Source of the DNA: Mycobacterium sp. Root135
GTDB lineage: Bacteria; Actinomycetota; Actinomycetes; Mycobacteriales; Mycobacteriaceae
Assembly: GCF_001426545.1 (NCBI RefSeq)
Contig: NZ_LMEZ01000006.1
Span: 47,566-111,565 of the forward strand
Reading direction: 5' to 3'
DNA length: 64,000 nucleotides
Shown: in pieces, positions 18,268 to 26,900 of the stretch
Position numbering within the stretch: the first letter of the stretch is position 1
Layout of the letters: the number at the start of each line of letters is the position of its first letter
Notes under the pieces: model-generated
What the model saw: only the letters and a program-made list of their open reading frames with translations
Told to the model about the DNA's origin: nothing
The model's database searches: none
Made by a program: the position numbers and the translations under genes

Positions 18268-19405
18268 GGCCGCCGACCGCGTCGCGGCCGAATCCTGGTT
18301 CCTGCAGCGCGGTCTGCCATCCGTCCTGACCAGGCGAGCACGGTGGCGCCGATTGTGGCCACGGTCGGCCCCGGCGCTCGCCGCGTACGCCACGGTGCTC
18401 GCGTGCCTCGCGCTCGTCGACGTCACCGACGGCGGCCAGGTCGTCGACGTCGACGACAACCCAACTCCCGCGGAAGTCCTCATCCTCGTCGTGTTGGCGG
18501 CGATGCTCCCCCTCGCCGTCCTGGTCAGCTGGCTGGTGTCCCGGGTCGACGGCTCGCGAGGGCGCCGCGGCGCGGCGACGGCGTCGGTCGTCGTGGCGGT
18601 CGGATGCGCGCTGGTCAACCACTCGTGGGCCGATCGGTTCGCCGACGTCGTCACGATCGCCCAGATCACGGTGCTGATCCTGGTGCTGAACGGCCTCGGA
18701 GTGGGATCGGTGCTCGGTTGGGCCGTCCGCCTCACGGTGTCCCACCTGGCCAGCGCCGGCGCCCTCGTCACCAGGGCGCTGCCCGTCGTCCTGCTGACCG
18801 TGCTGGTCTTCTTCAACGGATTCGTCTGGTCGATGGCCAACAAGATCGGCCGCGACCGCATGTGGTTGGTCGTCGGGTTCATGGTCGTCATCGCCATCGC
18901 GTTCCTCTGCAGCGGTGTCGTGGAGAGAACACGACCGGTGCTCGGGGACGGGAGCACCCGCGAATCCGACACCCCTCGACTGGCCAAGACCCCGTTCGCC
19001 TCGATGCCCGACCCGGTCCGCGGTGACCGGCTTCGGCCGACGGAACGGGCCAACGTCGTCTTCGTCGTGATTGCCTCGCAAATCACCCAGATCGCCATGG
19101 TCGCGATCGTCACCGCGGCCATCTTCTTCGTCATGGGTCTGCTGGTGCTCAGCCCCGCCGTCCTGGCGGCATGGACCACCAACGGGTCCGACCAGGGCAC
19201 CTGGTTCGGCATGACACTGCCGGTGCCACAGCCCCTGATCCACGTCACGATGTTCCTCGGCGCGCTGACGTTCATGTACGTCAGCGCACGATCGGTCGGC
19301 GACGGCGAATACCGCAAGCAGTTCCTCGACCCCTTGGTCGACGACCTGCGGCTGAATCTGGTGGCGCGCAACCGCTACCGGGCCTACGTTCGGGAAGGTC
19401 GATGA
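18260..19405 (+). CDS. Integral membrane protein, Rv2113-like (paralogue A)
   Basis: 381 residues with about seven to eight hydrophobic helices. It begins ESWFLQRGLPSVLTRRARWR, a juxtamembrane motif shared with the gene at 21449-22618, and ends with another shared block (GTWFGMTLPVPQPLIHVTMF and FLDPLVDDLRLNL). GTG 18260 is preferred because it starts near the shared motif and overlaps the ThrE-like stop; GTG 18233 would add nine residues. The function of this mycobacterial family is unknown. It lies 7 bases upstream of the response regulator, which suggests a role in sensing or in the output of the two-component system. Confidence 0.75.
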   Translation: MGEAADRVAAESWFLQRGLPSVLTRRARWRRLWPRSAPALAAYATVLACLALVDVTDGGQVVDVDDNPTPAEVLILVVLAAMLPLAVLVSWLVSRVDGSRGRRGAATASVVVAVGCALVNHSWADRFADVVTIAQITVLILVLNGLGVGSVLGWAVRLTVSHLASAGALVTRALPVVLLTVLVFFNGFVWSMANKIGRDRMWLVVGFMVVIAIAFLCSGVVERTRPVLGDGSTRESDTPRLAKTPFASMPDPVRGDRLRPTERANVVFVVIASQITQIAMVAIVTAAIFFVMGLLVLSPAVLAAWTTNGSDQGTWFGMTLPVPQPLIHVTMFLGALTFMYVSARSVGDGEYRKQFLDPLVDDLRLNLVARNRYRAYVREGR

Positions 19406-19412
19406 ACGACAG

Positions 19413-20093
19413 ATGAGAGTCCTTGTCGTCGAAGACGAACAGCTGCTGGCCTCGACCCTGTTGATCGGGTTGCGCGCCGAGGGGTTCACGGTGGTGGCCG
19501 TGGCGACCGGGGTCGACGGGTTGGCGCGGGCCACCGAGGAGGATTTCGACGTCGTCGTCCTCGACATCATGCTGCCGGGCCTCAACGGATACGAAGTGTT
19601 GCGGCACATGCGTTCCCGCGGAATCTGGACACCGGTGATGATGCTGACCGCCAAGGACGGCGAATACGACCAGACCGACGCCTTCGACCTCGGTGCCGAC
19701 GACTACCTGACCAAACCCTTCTCGTTCATCGTTCTGGTCGCCCGACTCAAGGCCCTGGTGCGGCGGGCCGCACCGCAGCGTCCCGCCATCCTCGAGGCAG
19801 GGACCCTGTCGCTCGACCCGTCAAGGCGGGAGGTGCACCGCGACGACGTCGCGATCTCGCTCACTCCCCGCGAGTACGGGCTGCTCGAATACCTGATGCG
19901 CAACAAGGATTCGGTCGTCACCAAGGCCCAGATCCTGCAGAACGTGTGGGACGCCAACTACGAAGGTGCCGACAACGTCGTCGAGGTGTACGTCGGCTAC
20001 GTGCGGCGCAAGATCGACATCCCCTTCGGCACCAGGACGATCGAAACCGTCCGCGGTGTCGGCTACCGGTTGGCGTCCGAAGATCTCAGCTGA
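19413..20093 (+). CDS. OmpR/PhoB-type response regulator
   Basis: 226 residues. Receiver domain 1-115: acidic pocket EDE at 7-9, phospho-acceptor Asp51 in VVVLDIMLPG, conserved Thr in MMLTAKD and Lys in YLTKPFSF. C-terminal winged helix (about 130-222) with SLTPREYGLLEYLMRNKDSV and VVEVYVGYVRRKID. The ATG at 19413 is 7 bases downstream of membrane paralogue A. Its 3' end overlaps that of the histidine kinase, encoded on the other strand, by 31 bases (20063-20093). Unlike most systems, regulator and kinase cannot share a transcript. The regulon is unknown. Confidence 0.92.
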   Translation: MRVLVVEDEQLLASTLLIGLRAEGFTVVAVATGVDGLARATEEDFDVVVLDIMLPGLNGYEVLRHMRSRGIWTPVMMLTAKDGEYDQTDAFDLGADDYLTKPFSFIVLVARLKALVRRAAPQRPAILEAGTLSLDPSRREVHRDDVAISLTPREYGLLEYLMRNKDSVVTKAQILQNVWDANYEGADNVVEVYVGYVRRKIDIPFGTRTIETVRGVGYRLASEDLS

Positions 20094-21427
20094 ACCGTCA
20101 CCGTCGTCCCAGGGCCACCGATGCTCACGTCTCCGCCGTGGGCCAGCACGATCTCGCGGACGATCGCCAGGCCAAGGCCCGTACCGCCCGCGCTTCTGGA
20201 CCGGTCGGGGTCCAGCCGGACGAAGCGGTCGAAGACACGATCGCGATCCGCGGGCGAGATGCCCGGCCCGTCGTCGGCGACCTCCAGCAGGACGGCTCCC
20301 GAACCCTGCCTAACGGTCACCGTTACCTGCGAAACCGCATGGCGCGCAGCATTGTTCAGCAAGTTCCGCAGAACTCTCGACAGCGCGACGGGGTCACCGG
20401 TCAGCCGGGCCGGCTCCAGGTCGGCGCGCACCTCGAGAGCGCTGTCGCGCCGGAGTCGCTCGACCTCCTCGGCCGCGAGGTCGTCGAGGTCGACGTCTTC
20501 GCGTCCGATCTCGAGACCACGCTCGTCCGCCCGCGCCAACAACAGCAGATCGTCGATGAGGGCCTTCATGCGCAGCGCCTCGGGCATCAACGTCGTGGTG
20601 GCGAGCTCGGCACTGAGCACCTCCGGGTGGGCCGCCGCCACCTCGAGGGCCGAAATGATGGTCGTCAGCGGGCTTCTCAGCTCGTGCGACGCGTCGCCGA
20701 CGAACCGCTTCTGCGCGTCGTGGCCCGCCTGGATGCGGGCCAGCATCTCGTTCATCGTGACGGCGAGCGCCGCGATCTCGTCGCGACTGTCCGGCACCGG
20801 AACGCGTTCGGTGAGATCGGAGGTGGTGATGTCGGCGACCCTTGAGCGGATGTCGTCGACCGACCTCATGGAGCGATGCACCAGCACGTAGGTCGCCACC
20901 CCGGACACCAGGACCACCACCGGCGCGGCGACGGCAAGGGCGACGACCACCGCCCACACCGTCGATGCGATCGTCGCGCTGCCCTCCCCGACCAAGATCG
21001 TGTACCGATCGTCGGGACCCACCACCGTCTGCGCGCTGAAGCGGATGCTGCCGAGGGGTGAGGACTGCTCGGGCATCCCGATGCGGATCCCGACGCCCAC
21101 GTCGTTCATCGCGACCAGCGGCGTGTCGGGAGCCGACTGCGACCGTCGCACGACCGTGCCGTCCCTGGCGATCACCTGAACCGCCACGATCCTCTGGTCG
21201 GTGGCCAGCAGCACCGGGTCCAGCCCCACCGCGCCACGTTCGACGACCTCCGCGGAGATCTCGCTGACCCTGGTTGCCGCGGCGGAGTCGATGCCGGACA
21301 ACATGGTTCGGTACAGGATCGCGGCGAGCCCGGCTCCCGCGATGCCGAGGGCGACGAAGACCACCGTCGCGGCGACGAACGCCGAGCGCGCCGATATGCC
21401 CCAGTTCGCAGTGCGTCGTCTCGCCAT
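20063..21427 (-). CDS. Sensor histidine kinase (HAMP-HisKA-HATPase)
   Basis: 454 residues from ATG 21427. First transmembrane helix about 14-38; extracytoplasmic sensor of about 120 residues; second helix (VVVALAVAAPVVVLVSGVAT); HAMP; HisKA with H-box FVGDASHELRSPLT; HATPase with N-box RVLRNLLNNAARHA, G1 box ADDGPGISPADRDRV and G2 box GGTGLGLAIVREI. It is the evident partner of the convergent response regulator. The start is only 21 bases from that of the divergent membrane paralogue B, so its promoter must lie at or inside that gene. The signal is unknown. Confidence 0.9.
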   Translation of the reverse strand: MARRRTANWGISARSAFVAATVVFVALGIAGAGLAAILYRTMLSGIDSAAATRVSEISAEVVERGAVGLDPVLLATDQRIVAVQVIARDGTVVRRSQSAPDTPLVAMNDVGVGIRIGMPEQSSPLGSIRFSAQTVVGPDDRYTILVGEGSATIASTVWAVVVALAVAAPVVVLVSGVATYVLVHRSMRSVDDIRSRVADITTSDLTERVPVPDSRDEIAALAVTMNEMLARIQAGHDAQKRFVGDASHELRSPLTTIISALEVAAAHPEVLSAELATTTLMPEALRMKALIDDLLLLARADERGLEIGREDVDLDDLAAEEVERLRRDSALEVRADLEPARLTGDPVALSRVLRNLLNNAARHAVSQVTVTVRQGSGAVLLEVADDGPGISPADRDRVFDRFVRLDPDRSRSAGGTGLGLAIVREIVLAHGGDVSIGGPGTTVTVQLRSSDANR

Positions 21428-21448
21428 AGCGGTCACCAGTCCATCACA

Positions 21449-22618
21449 ATGTTTGCCGTGCCCGACATGCAGCAGGTCCACGAGTGGTTTCTGCATCGCG
21501 GCTTGCCACTGGTGCTCGCCAGGCGGGTGCGGTCACGCAATCTGATCGAGCGTTCCGCACCGATGGTCAGCGGCGTCGGTGCACTCACCGCCGTGACCAT
21601 GCTGCTTGCCGAGGTGACCGGCGACTCCCCCGACTACGGGTACACCCTGCGCCTCGGCGTCATCGCCGTCGTCCTGGTCGCCGCACCCTTCGCGCTGTAC
21701 GTGCTGCACCGCCTCGACACCACCCTCGGCGAGGCGGGCCGCCGCACGGCAGCGCTGCTGGTCATGGCGATCTTCGTGGTCGTGATGCCGGTGACGGTCA
21801 GCGGATGGTCGGCCGCGGCGGCTGCAGAGGCGCCCGCGTTCGTCGCCATCACCCTGCTGGCCGTCTGGCTCACGTACATCGGGTTCGGCTCGATCGCCGG
21901 CTGGGCGTTCCGGTTCGCGTGGGTACAGTTCGGCGCGCTCGGCACGCTGATGAGCCGCGCCCTGCCCCTGCTGATGCTGACCGTGGTCGTCTACTTCACC
22001 GGCGAGCTCTGGCAGCTCGCCGCCCGCATGACGCGCCAACGGCTGTGGCAGGTGATCGGATTTCTCGCCCTCGTCGCGCTGGCCTTCATGGTGACGACGA
22101 TCCGCGACGAGGTGCGGGCGCTGCGCGACGACCGGGCCGAGCAGACCGACCAGGCCAGCCTCCTGACCGGAACGCCGCTGGCCGTGGCACCGGGTGAACA
22201 GATCCCCCGCACGCCGCTGTCGCGCGCCGAACAGATCAACGTCGTCGCCGTGATGGTTGTGTCCCAGGCAATCCAGGTGGTCTTCTTCACCGCAGGCCTG
22301 TTCGCCTTCTTCCTCGCCCTCGGCATCGTCGCGGTCCCCTACGACGTCGCCGTCCTGTGGTCGGGCGAGCAGACCTGCGCCGTCGGCCAACCGCCCTGCG
22401 CCGGAACGTGGTTCGGCGTCCACATTCCGATTCCGCAGACGGTCGTGCACATGTCGTTGTTCGTCGCGGTGCTCTCCGGGCTGTACTTCACGGTCAGCAC
22501 GAGTGTCGACCCGCTGTACCGGCAGCGGTTCTTCGACCCGCTGATCGCCGACGTGGCCGTGAGCCTCGCAGGTCGCGACGCATATTTGGTAATCGAACAC
22601 GATCGACAGCAGCGGTAG
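21449..22618 (+). CDS. Integral membrane protein, Rv2113-like (paralogue B)
   Basis: 389 residues, multi-pass. It shares with the gene at 18260-19405 the opening EWFLHRGLPLVLARRVRSR, the middle MSRALPLLMLTVVVYFTGEL (compare VTRALPVVLLTVLVFFNGFV), and the end GTWFGVHIPIPQTVVHMSLF and FFDPLIADVAVSLAGR. No enzyme motif is seen. The short cytoplasmic N-terminus and basic first loop fit an inner-membrane protein. Divergent from the histidine kinase. The pair of paralogues bracketing the two-component system suggests duplication and a shared signalling or envelope role. Confidence 0.75.
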   Translation: MFAVPDMQQVHEWFLHRGLPLVLARRVRSRNLIERSAPMVSGVGALTAVTMLLAEVTGDSPDYGYTLRLGVIAVVLVAAPFALYVLHRLDTTLGEAGRRTAALLVMAIFVVVMPVTVSGWSAAAAAEAPAFVAITLLAVWLTYIGFGSIAGWAFRFAWVQFGALGTLMSRALPLLMLTVVVYFTGELWQLAARMTRQRLWQVIGFLALVALAFMVTTIRDEVRALRDDRAEQTDQASLLTGTPLAVAPGEQIPRTPLSRAEQINVVAVMVVSQAIQVVFFTAGLFAFFLALGIVAVPYDVAVLWSGEQTCAVGQPPCAGTWFGVHIPIPQTVVHMSLFVAVLSGLYFTVSTSVDPLYRQRFFDPLIADVAVSLAGRDAYLVIEHDRQQR

Positions 22619-22746
22619 AGCAACCTCTTCGATTGGGCTGCGTGAGGATCAATCTGGCCCTAAACTGCGCGAATGCTGCTTACCGACGATGAACGCCCGT
22701 TAGGTGGCGAACAGGGGGCAGCATCGGACAATTTGGAGGATCGACG

Positions 22747-23034
22747 ATGAAGAAGATGGTGCTACCGATCGTTGCCGCGACGATTGCGGTCGGCCTGGCC
22801 GGCGCGGGAACGGCGCATGCCGACCAGGACAGCTATCTCTCCGACCTGGCCGACAACGACTTCACGGGCTCGACCGACATCGCCCTGCAGATGGGCTACA
22901 CGATCTGCACGGACGTCAAGCACGGCGTGCCCGAAGCCACCACGGTCACCGCGATCTACGAGAACACGGCCGACAGCGTGACCGAGGACGACGCGGTCTA
23001 CATCTACGAGGCCGCGCTGATCCACCTCTGCTAG
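22747..23034 (+). CDS. Secreted DUF732 protein
   Basis: 95 residues: a Sec signal peptide ending AGAGTAHA, then a small helical DUF732 domain (SYLSDLADNDFTGSTDIALQ, then GYTICTDVKHGV and ALIHLC) with two conserved cysteines that probably form a disulfide. Mycobacteria encode many such small exported proteins of unknown function. The ribosome site GGAGGA precedes the ATG. It ends convergently with mpa on a shared CTAG. Confidence 0.88.
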   Translation: MKKMVLPIVAATIAVGLAGAGTAHADQDSYLSDLADNDFTGSTDIALQMGYTICTDVKHGVPEATTVTAIYENTADSVTEDDAVYIYEAALIHLC

Positions 23035-24833
23035 AGGTACTGCCCCAGGTTCGACTCGGTGTCGATGGCCCTGCTGGCCGACGAACTCTTGCCGGTGACG
23101 AGCGTGCGGATGTAGACGATCCGCTCGCCCTTCTTGCCCGAGATCCTGGCCCAGTCGTCCGGGTTCGTCGTGTTGGGCAGGTCCTCGTTCTCGGCGAACT
23201 CGTCGACGATCGAGTCCAGCAGATGCTGGATCCGCAGACCGTGCTGACCGCTTTCCAACACCGACTTGATCGCGAACTTCTTGGCCTTGTCGACGACGTT
23301 CTGAATCATCGCGCCGGAGTTGAAGTCCTTGAAGTACATGACTTCCTTGTCACCGTTGGCATAGGTGACCTCCAGGAACCGGTTCTCGTCGACCTCGGCG
23401 TACATCCTGTCGACGACCTTCTCGATCATGGTCTTGATCGTCAGTGCCCGATCGCCGCCGAACTCGGCGAGATCGTCGGCGTTCACCGGCAGATTCTCGG
23501 TCAGGTACTTCGAGAAGATGTCCTGCGCCGCTTCGGCGTCCGGCCGCTCGATCTTGATCTTGACGTCGAGGCGGCCGGGCCGCAGGATCGCCGGATCGAT
23601 CATGTCCTCGCGGTTGGAGGCGCCGATGACGATGACGTTCTCCAGGCCCTCGACGCCGTCGATCTCGCTCAACAGCTGTGGGACGACGGTGGTCTCGACG
23701 TCGGAGCTGACGCCGGTACCGCGGGTGCGGAAGATCGAGTCCATCTCGTCGAAGAACACGATGACCGGGGTGCCCTCGGACGCCTTCTCGCGAGCCCGCT
23801 GGAAGATCAAGCGGATGTGCCGCTCGGTCTCGCCGACGAACTTGTTGAGCAGTTCGGGACCTTTGATGTTGAGGAAGTAGGACTTCGCCTCGCGGGCGTC
23901 CTCGCCACGAACCTCGGCCATCTTCTTGGCCAGCGAGTTGGCCACGGCCTTGGCGATGAGCGTCTTGCCGCACCCAGGAGGCCCGTAGAGCAGCACGCCC
24001 TTCGGCGGGCGCAGCGAGTACTCGCGGTACAGGTCCTTGTGCAGGAACGGCAGCTCGACGGCGTCGCGGATCTGCTCGATCTGCCGGGTCAGGCCACCGA
24101 TGTCCTCGTAGCTGACGTCCGGCACCTCTTCGAGCACCAGATCCTCGACCTCGGCCTTGGGAATGCGCTCGAACGCATAGCCGGCCTTGGTGTCGACGAG
24201 CAGTGAGTCACCGGGACGCAGCTTCCTGGGCCGCCGATCGTCGTCGGAGTCCTCGGCGTCGGGGTCCTCGACCAAGAACTCCGCGGCGACGAGTGGTTCG
24301 GCAAGCCAGACGATGCGTTCCTCGTCGGCATGCCCGACGACGAGCGCCCGATGCCCGTCACCGAGGATTTCGCGCAGCGTGCTGATCTCGCCGACGGATT
24401 CGAACGCACCGGCCTCGACGACGGTCAGCGCCTCGTTGAGGCGGACGGTCTGGCCCTGCTTGAGATCCTTCACCTCGATGTTCGGCGAGCACGTCAGCCG
24501 CATCTTGCGACCGGAGGTGAACACGTCGACGGTGTCGTCCTCGTGGCTTCCGAGCAGAACGCCGTATCCGCTGGGCGGCTGACCAAGGCGGTCGACCTCT
24601 TCACGCAGCGCCAGCAACTGCTGACGGGCCTCCTTGAGGGTGTCCATCAGCTTGGCGTTACGCGCCGCCAACGAGTCGATGCGCGCCTCGAGTTGGTGGA
24701 CGTCTCGAGCACTTCGGAGGCCGCTGTCGGGCCCCACCGATTGCTCGAGTTGCTCGCGAAGCGCGGCGGCTTCGCGTCGCAGTTCTTCCAATTCGGCAGC
24801 TTCGCCACTGGACATGGGCTGTGACTCACTCAT
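23031..24833 (-). CDS. mpa: Proteasomal ATPase Mpa (ARC)
   Basis: 600-residue AAA+ ring ATPase that captures pupylated proteins, unfolds them and feeds them to the 20S core. N-terminal coiled coil (about 10-75, LEELRREAAALREQLEQS) binds Pup; two OB folds follow; AAA domain with Walker A GPPGCGKT, Walker B VIVFFDEMDSIF and arginine-finger region; C-terminal GQYL docks on the PrcA ring, with Tyr penultimate as in M. tuberculosis. A strong GGGAGGGG ribosome site precedes ATG 24833. It is encoded about 6 kb from prcBA, as in other mycobacteria. Confidence 0.97.
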   Translation of the reverse strand: MSESQPMSSGEAAELEELRREAAALREQLEQSVGPDSGLRSARDVHQLEARIDSLAARNAKLMDTLKEARQQLLALREEVDRLGQPPSGYGVLLGSHEDDTVDVFTSGRKMRLTCSPNIEVKDLKQGQTVRLNEALTVVEAGAFESVGEISTLREILGDGHRALVVGHADEERIVWLAEPLVAAEFLVEDPDAEDSDDDRRPRKLRPGDSLLVDTKAGYAFERIPKAEVEDLVLEEVPDVSYEDIGGLTRQIEQIRDAVELPFLHKDLYREYSLRPPKGVLLYGPPGCGKTLIAKAVANSLAKKMAEVRGEDAREAKSYFLNIKGPELLNKFVGETERHIRLIFQRAREKASEGTPVIVFFDEMDSIFRTRGTGVSSDVETTVVPQLLSEIDGVEGLENVIVIGASNREDMIDPAILRPGRLDVKIKIERPDAEAAQDIFSKYLTENLPVNADDLAEFGGDRALTIKTMIEKVVDRMYAEVDENRFLEVTYANGDKEVMYFKDFNSGAMIQNVVDKAKKFAIKSVLESGQHGLRIQHLLDSIVDEFAENEDLPNTTNPDDWARISGKKGERIVYIRTLVTGKSSSASRAIDTESNLGQYL

Positions 24834-24978
24834 GTTGCGCCCCTCCCCGCACCGAAAGTTGGTGCAGTAACACCTTCAACGCTACCGGCGATTCAGTCTT
24901 TGTGTGTGCTCTAGGAATTCGACACACCAGCAACACTGTTAGCCTCCTTGAAGAGTTTGACCGATTGAAAGGACAGCC

Positions 24979-25485
24979 GTGATCCTGAAAACCCTCGTTA
25001 CCGGCGTGGCAGCAGTTGCCGTCGTGGCCGCAGCAGCGGGTGGTGTGACGTCCGTTGCATCGAGCCTCGGTTCGGGCGCGTCATCGTCCACGGCGGCCAT
25101 CCAGCCGGTAGTCATCGGCATCCCACTCCCGCAGGCACCGGCGCCGGATCTCCAGGCGCCCCTGCTCCAGACGCTCACCGGCCTCGCCGGCGGAGGCTCG
25201 TTCTCCGGCGCCAAGGGCTCCTACATCGAAGGCGGCCTCGGCCGCATCGAAGGCATCGCCGCGGACCGCGAGTACAACAAGGCCGCGGCCAAGGGGTACT
25301 TCCCGCTGAGCTTCGTCGTCGCCGACGTCGACTCCGATGGTGGGATCGCCACAGCGAACGTCACTGCCACCGCGAACACCGGGGCGACCAAGACCGAACC
25401 GGTCACGTTCGTCGCAGGCCCCAGCCCGACCGGCTGGCAGATCTCCAAGCAGTCCGCCCTCGCACTGCTGTCGTCGAACGGCTGA
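24979..25485 (+). CDS. MTB12/CFP-2-like secreted protein
   Basis: 168 residues. N-terminal signal peptide (MILKTLVTGVAAVAVVAAAA); mature domain with YIEGGLGRIEGIAADREYNK, GYFPLSFVVADVDS and GWQISKQSALALLSSNG, the pattern of the low-molecular-weight antigen MTB12 family. GTG 24979 has a GAAAGGA ribosome site. It lies head to head with mpa across 145 bases and runs directly into the next gene, a diverged relative, with no gap. Function unknown; exported and probably cell-wall associated. Confidence 0.82.
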   Translation: MILKTLVTGVAAVAVVAAAAGGVTSVASSLGSGASSSTAAIQPVVIGIPLPQAPAPDLQAPLLQTLTGLAGGGSFSGAKGSYIEGGLGRIEGIAADREYNKAAAKGYFPLSFVVADVDSDGGIATANVTATANTGATKTEPVTFVAGPSPTGWQISKQSALALLSSNG

Positions 25486-25998
25486 GTGCACCGCACCCAA
25501 GGCTTGACCCTGAGCGCCGCCACCCTGGTGGCGGCGCTCTGGCTTGGCGGGTGCGCCGCCGAACGACCCGCGGCCGGACCGCAGAGCCCCCGTCCGACGA
25601 CGGGCACGATGCGCCCCGCGATGCCCACGGTCGCGCCGCTGCCCGCGGTCGACCAGTTGACCGGTGTCCTCTACCGGCTGGCCGACACTTCGATTCCCGC
25701 TGAGCAGAAGGTCGCCCTGGTGCAGTACGCCACGGTCGAGGACGTGCCGGCGCTGAAGAACTTCGGCGAGGCCCTCGTCGCCAGTGGTTTCAGCCCGCTG
25801 GCGGTTGACGCCGCCGACCTCCGGTGGGGTGGCGACCCGGGGCACGTCATCGCCTCCGTCACAATCGGCTCCCCCAATCCGCAGGTTCGCCCGTTCATGT
25901 TCCCGATGGAGTTCGCCCCGCTCCGGAACGACTGGCAGCTGTCCAAGCGCACCGCCGACCAGTTGCTGCCGCTCGTCGGGCGCGAACCTCCTCGCTAG
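25486..25998 (+). CDS. lppK: Lipoprotein LppK-like, MTB12-related
   Basis: 170 residues. A lipobox LGGC near residue 23 predicts diacylglycerol attachment. A Pro-rich linker is followed by a domain related to MTB12 (IPAEQKVALVQYATVEDVPA, then FAPLRNDWQLSKRTADQLL). GTG 25486 follows the previous stop immediately. It occupies the position of M. tuberculosis lppK (Rv2116), next to mpa and trmI. Shared CTAG end with trmI. Function unknown. Confidence 0.78.
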   Translation: MHRTQGLTLSAATLVAALWLGGCAAERPAAGPQSPRPTTGTMRPAMPTVAPLPAVDQLTGVLYRLADTSIPAEQKVALVQYATVEDVPALKNFGEALVASGFSPLAVDAADLRWGGDPGHVIASVTIGSPNPQVRPFMFPMEFAPLRNDWQLSKRTADQLLPLVGREPPR

Positions 25999-26825
25999 GT
26001 GGCGAAGCGCTTACGCCGGTACGGGGCGGGCGTCACGGTTCCCGGCGCCAGCTTGCGCGCGCTGACCAGGAATGCCGTATGGCCGCGCATCGAGTGCTGT
26101 GGGCGCACGGCGAGGCCGACGACGTCCCAGCCCCGCTGCAGCGACTCCCAGGCCCGCGGCTCGGTCCAGCACAGCTGCTCCCGCAGCGCCTCGACGATCC
26201 GCGACAGCTGCGTCACCGTGGCGACGTAGACGATCAAGACGCCGCCGGGGACGAGCGCTCCTGCGACCGCTTCGAGCACTTCCCATGGCGACAGCATGTC
26301 GAGCACAGCGCGGTCGACCTGCGGTCCGTCGTAGGTCTTCAGGTCGGCGATGCGGAGGTCCCAGTTCGCGGGTCGCTCACCGTAGAACGTCACGACGTTG
26401 CGCTCGGCGTGCACGGCGTGGTCCTCGCGCAGCTCGTAGGACACTACGGTGCCCTCGGAGCCGACGGCACGCAGCAGCGAGCAGGTCAGCGCGCCCGATC
26501 CCGCCCCCGCCTCCAGCACGCGCGCGCCGGGGAAGATGTCGCCCTCGTGCACGATCTGCGCGGCGTCCTTCGGATAGATCACCTGCGCGCCGCGGGGCAT
26601 CGAGAGCACGTAGTCCATCAGCAGCGGGCGTAGCACCAGGAACGGATCACCGTTCGCGGACTTGACGACGCTGCCCTCGGGCTGCCCGATCATCGAATCG
26701 TGCGCGATGCCACCGCGGTGGGTGTGGTACTCGCCGCCGGCGGCGAGCACCATCGTGTAGTGCTTGCCCTTGGCATCGGTCAGCTGGACACGATCGCCGA
26801 CGTCGAGCGGCCCGGTGCGTTTCAC
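25995..26825 (-). CDS. trmI: tRNA (adenine-58-N1)-methyltransferase TrmI
   Basis: 276 residues. SAM-binding motif I is GARVLEAGAGSGALTCSLL, followed by YELREDHAVHAERNV; the N-terminal beta domain carries DRVQLTDAKGKHYTMVL. Homotetrameric TrmI methylates A58 (and A57 in some archaea) in the T-loop of tRNA, stabilising its fold. Length is close to M. tuberculosis Rv2118c (280 aa). The GTG start at 26825 is divergent from the RecB-like nuclease gene by 75 bases. Confidence 0.93.
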   Translation of the reverse strand: MKRTGPLDVGDRVQLTDAKGKHYTMVLAAGGEYHTHRGGIAHDSMIGQPEGSVVKSANGDPFLVLRPLLMDYVLSMPRGAQVIYPKDAAQIVHEGDIFPGARVLEAGAGSGALTCSLLRAVGSEGTVVSYELREDHAVHAERNVVTFYGERPANWDLRIADLKTYDGPQVDRAVLDMLSPWEVLEAVAGALVPGGVLIVYVATVTQLSRIVEALREQLCWTEPRAWESLQRGWDVVGLAVRPQHSMRGHTAFLVSARKLAPGTVTPAPYRRKRFAT

Positions 26826-26900
26826 AGCTGATCAGCCTGCCAGCAGACCCGCCGCCTCCGGTGCGCGGGGTTGTCGGGGGCGCGTCATAGGCTCCCTCTC

